Source: Mycolicibacterium boenickei (GTDB taxonomy: Bacteria > Actinomycetota > Actinomycetes > Mycobacteriales > Mycobacteriaceae). From it: DNA of 64,000 bases. Below the pieces are notes generated by a model. That model was not told the DNA's origin. It did no database searches and saw only the letters and a list, made by a program, of their open reading frames with translations. The translations under genes and the position numbers were made by a program. This document shows, one piece after another, positions 61,288 through 64,000 of this stretch (the first letter of the stretch is position 1; every line of letters starts with the position of its first letter). The stretch spans positions 5,208,001 to 5,272,000 of the forward strand of contig NZ_AP022579.1 in assembly GCF_010731295.1 (NCBI RefSeq), in the 5' to 3' direction.

Positions 61288-62304
61288 ATGCGCACACGTT
61301 GGAGTCGCCGGATTGCCGTTGTCCTGTCCGCCGTCGCGGTCGCCGCCGGCATGGTCGGGTGCTCCAGTTCAGGGTCTGACGAGCTGCTCATCTACAACGC
61401 TCAGCACGAGTCGCTCACCAAGGAGTGGATCGACGCGTTCACCAAGGAGACCGGGATCAAGGTCACCTACCGGCAGGGCGGTGACACCGAGCTGGGCAAC
61501 CAGCTGGTGGCCGAGGGCAACGCCTCCCCGGCCGACGTGTTCCTCACCGAGAACTCCCCCGCGATGGCAGCCGTCGAACGCGCCGGGCTGTTCGCCGACG
61601 TCGAGCAGCAGACCCTCGATCAGGTCCCGGCCCAGTTCCGGCCGTCGTCGGGCAAATGGACCGGTGTGGCCGCACGCTCGACGGTGTTCGTCTACAACAA
61701 GGCCAAGCTGCCAGCCGACCAGCTGCCCCACTCGATCATGGATCTGCAGCAGCCCCAGTGGAAGGGCCGTTGGGGCGCACCTCCGGCCAAGGCCGACTTT
61801 CAGGCGATCGTGGCTGCCATCCTCGAGTTGAAGGGCGAACCGGCCACCGCACAGTGGTTGGCCGGACTGAAGACCAATGCCGTTGTGCTCCAAGACAATA
61901 TCGCCACACTGCGGGCGGTGAACGACGGTCAGGTGGACGGTGGCATCATCTACCACTACTACTGGTTCCGCGATCAGGCCAAGACCAAGGAGATCAGCGG
62001 CAACACCGCGCTGCACTACTTCAAGAACTCCGATCCCGGCGCGTTCGTCAGCCTGTCCGGCGGCGGCGTGCTGACATCCAGCAAGAAGCAGGACCAGGCC
62101 CAGCAGTTCCTCCGGTTCATCACCGGCAAGGCCGGTCAGGAGGTGCTGCAGAAAGGCACGTCCTTCGAATACCCGGTCGCCAGTGGCGTCGCCGCCAACC
62201 CGGCCCTGCCGCCGCTGGACACGCTGCAGGCGCCCGCGGTCAACCCGTCCAATCTCGATGCCGCCAAGGTCACCGACCTGATGACGAAGGCTGGCTTGCT
62301 GTAA
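61288..62304 (+). CDS. Iron(III) ABC transporter substrate-binding lipoprotein
   Basis: 338 residues. The signal peptide ends in a lipobox (AGMVGC, lipidated C25). The periplasmic-binding fold matches FbpA/FutA ferric-iron proteins: ELLIYNAQHESLTKEWIDAFTKETGIKV, PADVFLTENSPA, and the C-terminal Tyr cluster YHYYWF that ligates iron. Directly downstream of the IdeR-like box, and followed without a gap by its permease gene. It captures Fe3+ outside the membrane. Confidence 0.92.
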   Translation: MRTRWSRRIAVVLSAVAVAAGMVGCSSSGSDELLIYNAQHESLTKEWIDAFTKETGIKVTYRQGGDTELGNQLVAEGNASPADVFLTENSPAMAAVERAGLFADVEQQTLDQVPAQFRPSSGKWTGVAARSTVFVYNKAKLPADQLPHSIMDLQQPQWKGRWGAPPAKADFQAIVAAILELKGEPATAQWLAGLKTNAVVLQDNIATLRAVNDGQVDGGIIYHYYWFRDQAKTKEISGNTALHYFKNSDPGAFVSLSGGGVLTSSKKQDQAQQFLRFITGKAGQEVLQKGTSFEYPVASGVAANPALPPLDTLQAPAVNPSNLDAAKVTDLMTKAGLL

Positions 62305-63870
62305 TTGGTCGCCACAGAAGCGCCGTCCGCACCGCAGCAGCGTTCCGTCCGTGCCCGGCCGGGGGCGGCGCTGAGCACCGCCGTGGTGCTGTTGCTGGCT
62401 GCCACCTTCATCCCGCTGGGTTACGTGGCCTGGTCGGTGATCACCACGGGTCCGAGCCGGGTGATCGAGCTCGTGCTGCGGCCCCGGGTCGGGGAGCTCC
62501 TGCTCAACACGGTCGGCCTGGTCCTCATCACCGTGCCGGTCTGTGTGGTGCTCGGGGTCGGCGCGGCCTGGCTGGTTGAACGCACGGATCTGCCGGGGCG
62601 GACGTGGTGGCGGCCGGTGTTCGTCGCGCCCCTGGCGGTGCCCGCGTTCGTCAACAGCTATGCCTGGGTCAGCGTGCTGCCCACGCTGCACGGGATGCCG
62701 GCGGGTGTGCTGATCGCGACGCTGTCGTACTTCCCCTTCGTCTACGTGCCCGCCGCGGCCACCCTGCGCCGCATCGATCCGGCGCTGGAGGAATCGGCCC
62801 GGGCGCTCGGATCCGGATCGTCCGGGGTGTTCTTCCGGGTGGTGCTGCCGCAGCTGCGCCTGGCGATCCTGGGCGGCGCCCTGCTGATCGGTGTGCACCT
62901 GCTGGCCGAGTACGGCGCGTTCGCGATGATTCGCTTCTCGACCTTCACCACCGCGATCTTCGAACAGTTCCAGGCCACCTTCGACGGCGCCGCCGGCGCC
63001 ACGCTGGCCGCCGTCCTCGTCCTCCTGTGCCTGTTGCTGTTGGTCACCGAGGCCGCGGCCCGGGGCAACGCCCGCTTCGCGCGGATCGGTTCCGGAGCGC
63101 AACGCGTCAGTGCGCCGATGCGCCTGGGGCGCACCACGTTGCCGGCCATCGTCGGATTGCTGACGCTGGCCGTCCTGGCGTTGGGAGTCCCGCTGTGGAC
63201 GCTGACGCGGTGGATGTGGATCGGCGGCGCGCAGGTGTGGGACGCCACGGAGATCGGTACCGCGCTGGCCCAGACCGCGACGCTGGCCGCTGCCGCCGCG
63301 GCTCTGACCACGGTCCTGGCCTTCCCGTTCGCCTGGGTCGCGGTCCGCTACAGCGGACTGCTGGCCCGCTCGATCGAGGGCGCCAACTTCATCACCAGCT
63401 CCATGCCCGGCATCGTCACCGCACTGGCCCTGGTGACGGTGGCGATCCGCTACGCTCCCCCGCTCTATCAGACTGCGGCCCTGGTGATCTGCGCCTATGT
63501 GCTGCTGTTCCTGCCCCGTGCCCTGGTCAGCCTGCGCTCGGGCCTGGCCCAGGTGCCGCCGTCGGTGGAGGAGGCCTCACGCTCGTTGGGAGCCTCACCG
63601 GCTCGGACGTTCGTCCGCGTCACCCTGCGACTGACCGCGCCCGCGGCCGCCGCCGGCGCCTCGCTGGTATTCGTGGCCGTCGCAACGGAATTGACCGCTA
63701 CGCTGCTGCTGGCACCGACCGGTACCCGCACGCTGGCGATGCGGTTCTGGTCACTGAGCAGCGAATTGGACTACGCCGCCGCGGCGCCCTACGCGCTGAT
63801 GCTGATTGCCTTGTCCATACCCGTGACCCTGATGTTGTTGCGCCAGTCGACGAAGGTGGCCGCCCTGTGA
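62305..63870 (+). CDS. Iron(III) ABC transporter permease
   Basis: 521 residues with two binding-protein-dependent-transport permease domains fused head to tail (FbpB/CysTW type). There are two coupling loops: IDPALEESARALGSGSSGVFFRVVLPQLR and VPPSVEEASRSLGASPARTFVRVTLRL. About 12 membrane helices. The start appears to be a TTG immediately after the previous stop codon (TAA-TTG); no ATG or GTG precedes the first helix. Overlaps the ATPase start as GTGA. Confidence 0.92.
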   Translation: MVATEAPSAPQQRSVRARPGAALSTAVVLLLAATFIPLGYVAWSVITTGPSRVIELVLRPRVGELLLNTVGLVLITVPVCVVLGVGAAWLVERTDLPGRTWWRPVFVAPLAVPAFVNSYAWVSVLPTLHGMPAGVLIATLSYFPFVYVPAAATLRRIDPALEESARALGSGSSGVFFRVVLPQLRLAILGGALLIGVHLLAEYGAFAMIRFSTFTTAIFEQFQATFDGAAGATLAAVLVLLCLLLLVTEAAARGNARFARIGSGAQRVSAPMRLGRTTLPAIVGLLTLAVLALGVPLWTLTRWMWIGGAQVWDATEIGTALAQTATLAAAAAALTTVLAFPFAWVAVRYSGLLARSIEGANFITSSMPGIVTALALVTVAIRYAPPLYQTAALVICAYVLLFLPRALVSLRSGLAQVPPSVEEASRSLGASPARTFVRVTLRLTAPAAAAGASLVFVAVATELTATLLLAPTGTRTLAMRFWSLSSELDYAAAAPYALMLIALSIPVTLMLLRQSTKVAAL

Positions 63871-64000
63871 CCGACGACGTCCTGCAAGTACGTGGACTCC
63901 GCAAGTCCTTCAACGGCACCGCGGTGCTCGACGGCATCGACCTGACCCTGACGCCGGGCTCCATCACCGCGGTGGTCGGATCGTCTGGGTGCGGCAAGAC
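63867..64000 (+). CDS. Iron(III) ABC transporter ATPase (5' part)
   Basis: GTG start overlapping the permease stop by 4 bp. The visible 44 codons read MTDDVLQVRGLRKSFNGTAVLDGIDLTL and then the Walker A motif GSSGCGKT, at which the window ends. Third component of the FbpABC-type importer; the remainder lies beyond the window. Confidence 0.9.
   Translation, partial: MTDDVLQVRGLRKSFNGTAVLDGIDLTLTPGSITAVVGSSGCGK

Overview
The window is a high-GC actinobacterial chromosome segment, almost certainly from an environmental Mycobacterium/Mycolicibacterium. The housekeeping genes follow the order I remember for M. tuberculosis Rv2880c-Rv2898c: rlmN, cdsA, frr, pyrH, a MarR regulator, amiC, tsf, rpsB, an M23 peptidase, a luciferase-like oxidoreductase, xerC, a viuB-type siderophore-interacting protein, dprA, yifB/comM and yraN. 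Accessory blocks are inserted between these anchors.

Layout. 1-1736: a SRPBCC protein and a MinD-like ATPase. 1934-23548: a catabolic island. It holds a seven-gene minus-strand operon (NIPSNAP-like protein, P450, alcohol dehydrogenase, HpcH/HpaI aldolase, SDR, Baeyer-Villiger-type monooxygenase, HSL-type hydrolase); a lactonase/thioesterase pair; a cyclase-family hydrolase with an alpha-hydroxy-acid oxidase; two more P450s, one with a ferredoxin; a GH3 beta-glucosidase; a CaiB-type CoA-transferase; an APH-like kinase; an aldehyde dehydrogenase; a SnoaL-like protein; and two closely related TetR regulators. 23671-28877: rlmN, a LysR/EamA exporter pair, cdsA, frr and pyrH. 29025-31410: a methyltransferase/MarR divergon and a glycerate kinase. 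31388-37263: DUF350, glutathionylspermidine-synthase-like and DUF1190-like genes, then a copper amine oxidase and an amino-acid/polyamine permease. 37290-44183: an FtsX-type ABC exporter, amiC, an LLM oxidoreductase, tsf and rpsB. 44483-53720: an M23 peptidase, LLM oxidoreductase, hydrolase, xerC, an ACAD/MpaB/TetR operon, a lactate-monooxygenase-like enzyme and viuB. 53808-58941: a nitrile-hydratase-like gene set, then dprA-yifB-yraN. 59004-64000: an esterase/TetR divergon and an iron(III) ABC importer cut by the window end.

Main new observation. Five intergenic sites in the island (8844, 12893, 15738, 19744, 21618) share one 32-bp dyad, AGCkTkACA-N14-TGTmAmGCT, always with the same 14-bp spacer. 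They sit immediately before the divergent or single promoters of nearly every transcription unit in the island. Two paralogous TetR proteins with almost identical recognition helices are encoded inside it. I infer a self-contained regulon for breakdown of a cyclic, possibly glycosylated, terpenoid or alicyclic compound; the substrate cannot be read from the sequence.

Other points: a likely CTG start codon (5121); a perfect 19-bp MarR operator (29727); a nitrile-hydratase alpha subunit with CALCSC where CTLCSC/CSLCSC is expected; an IdeR-like iron box (61250); and a set of sequence-unrelated long-stem hairpins at gene ends. No tRNA, rRNA, CRISPR array or insertion sequence was seen.
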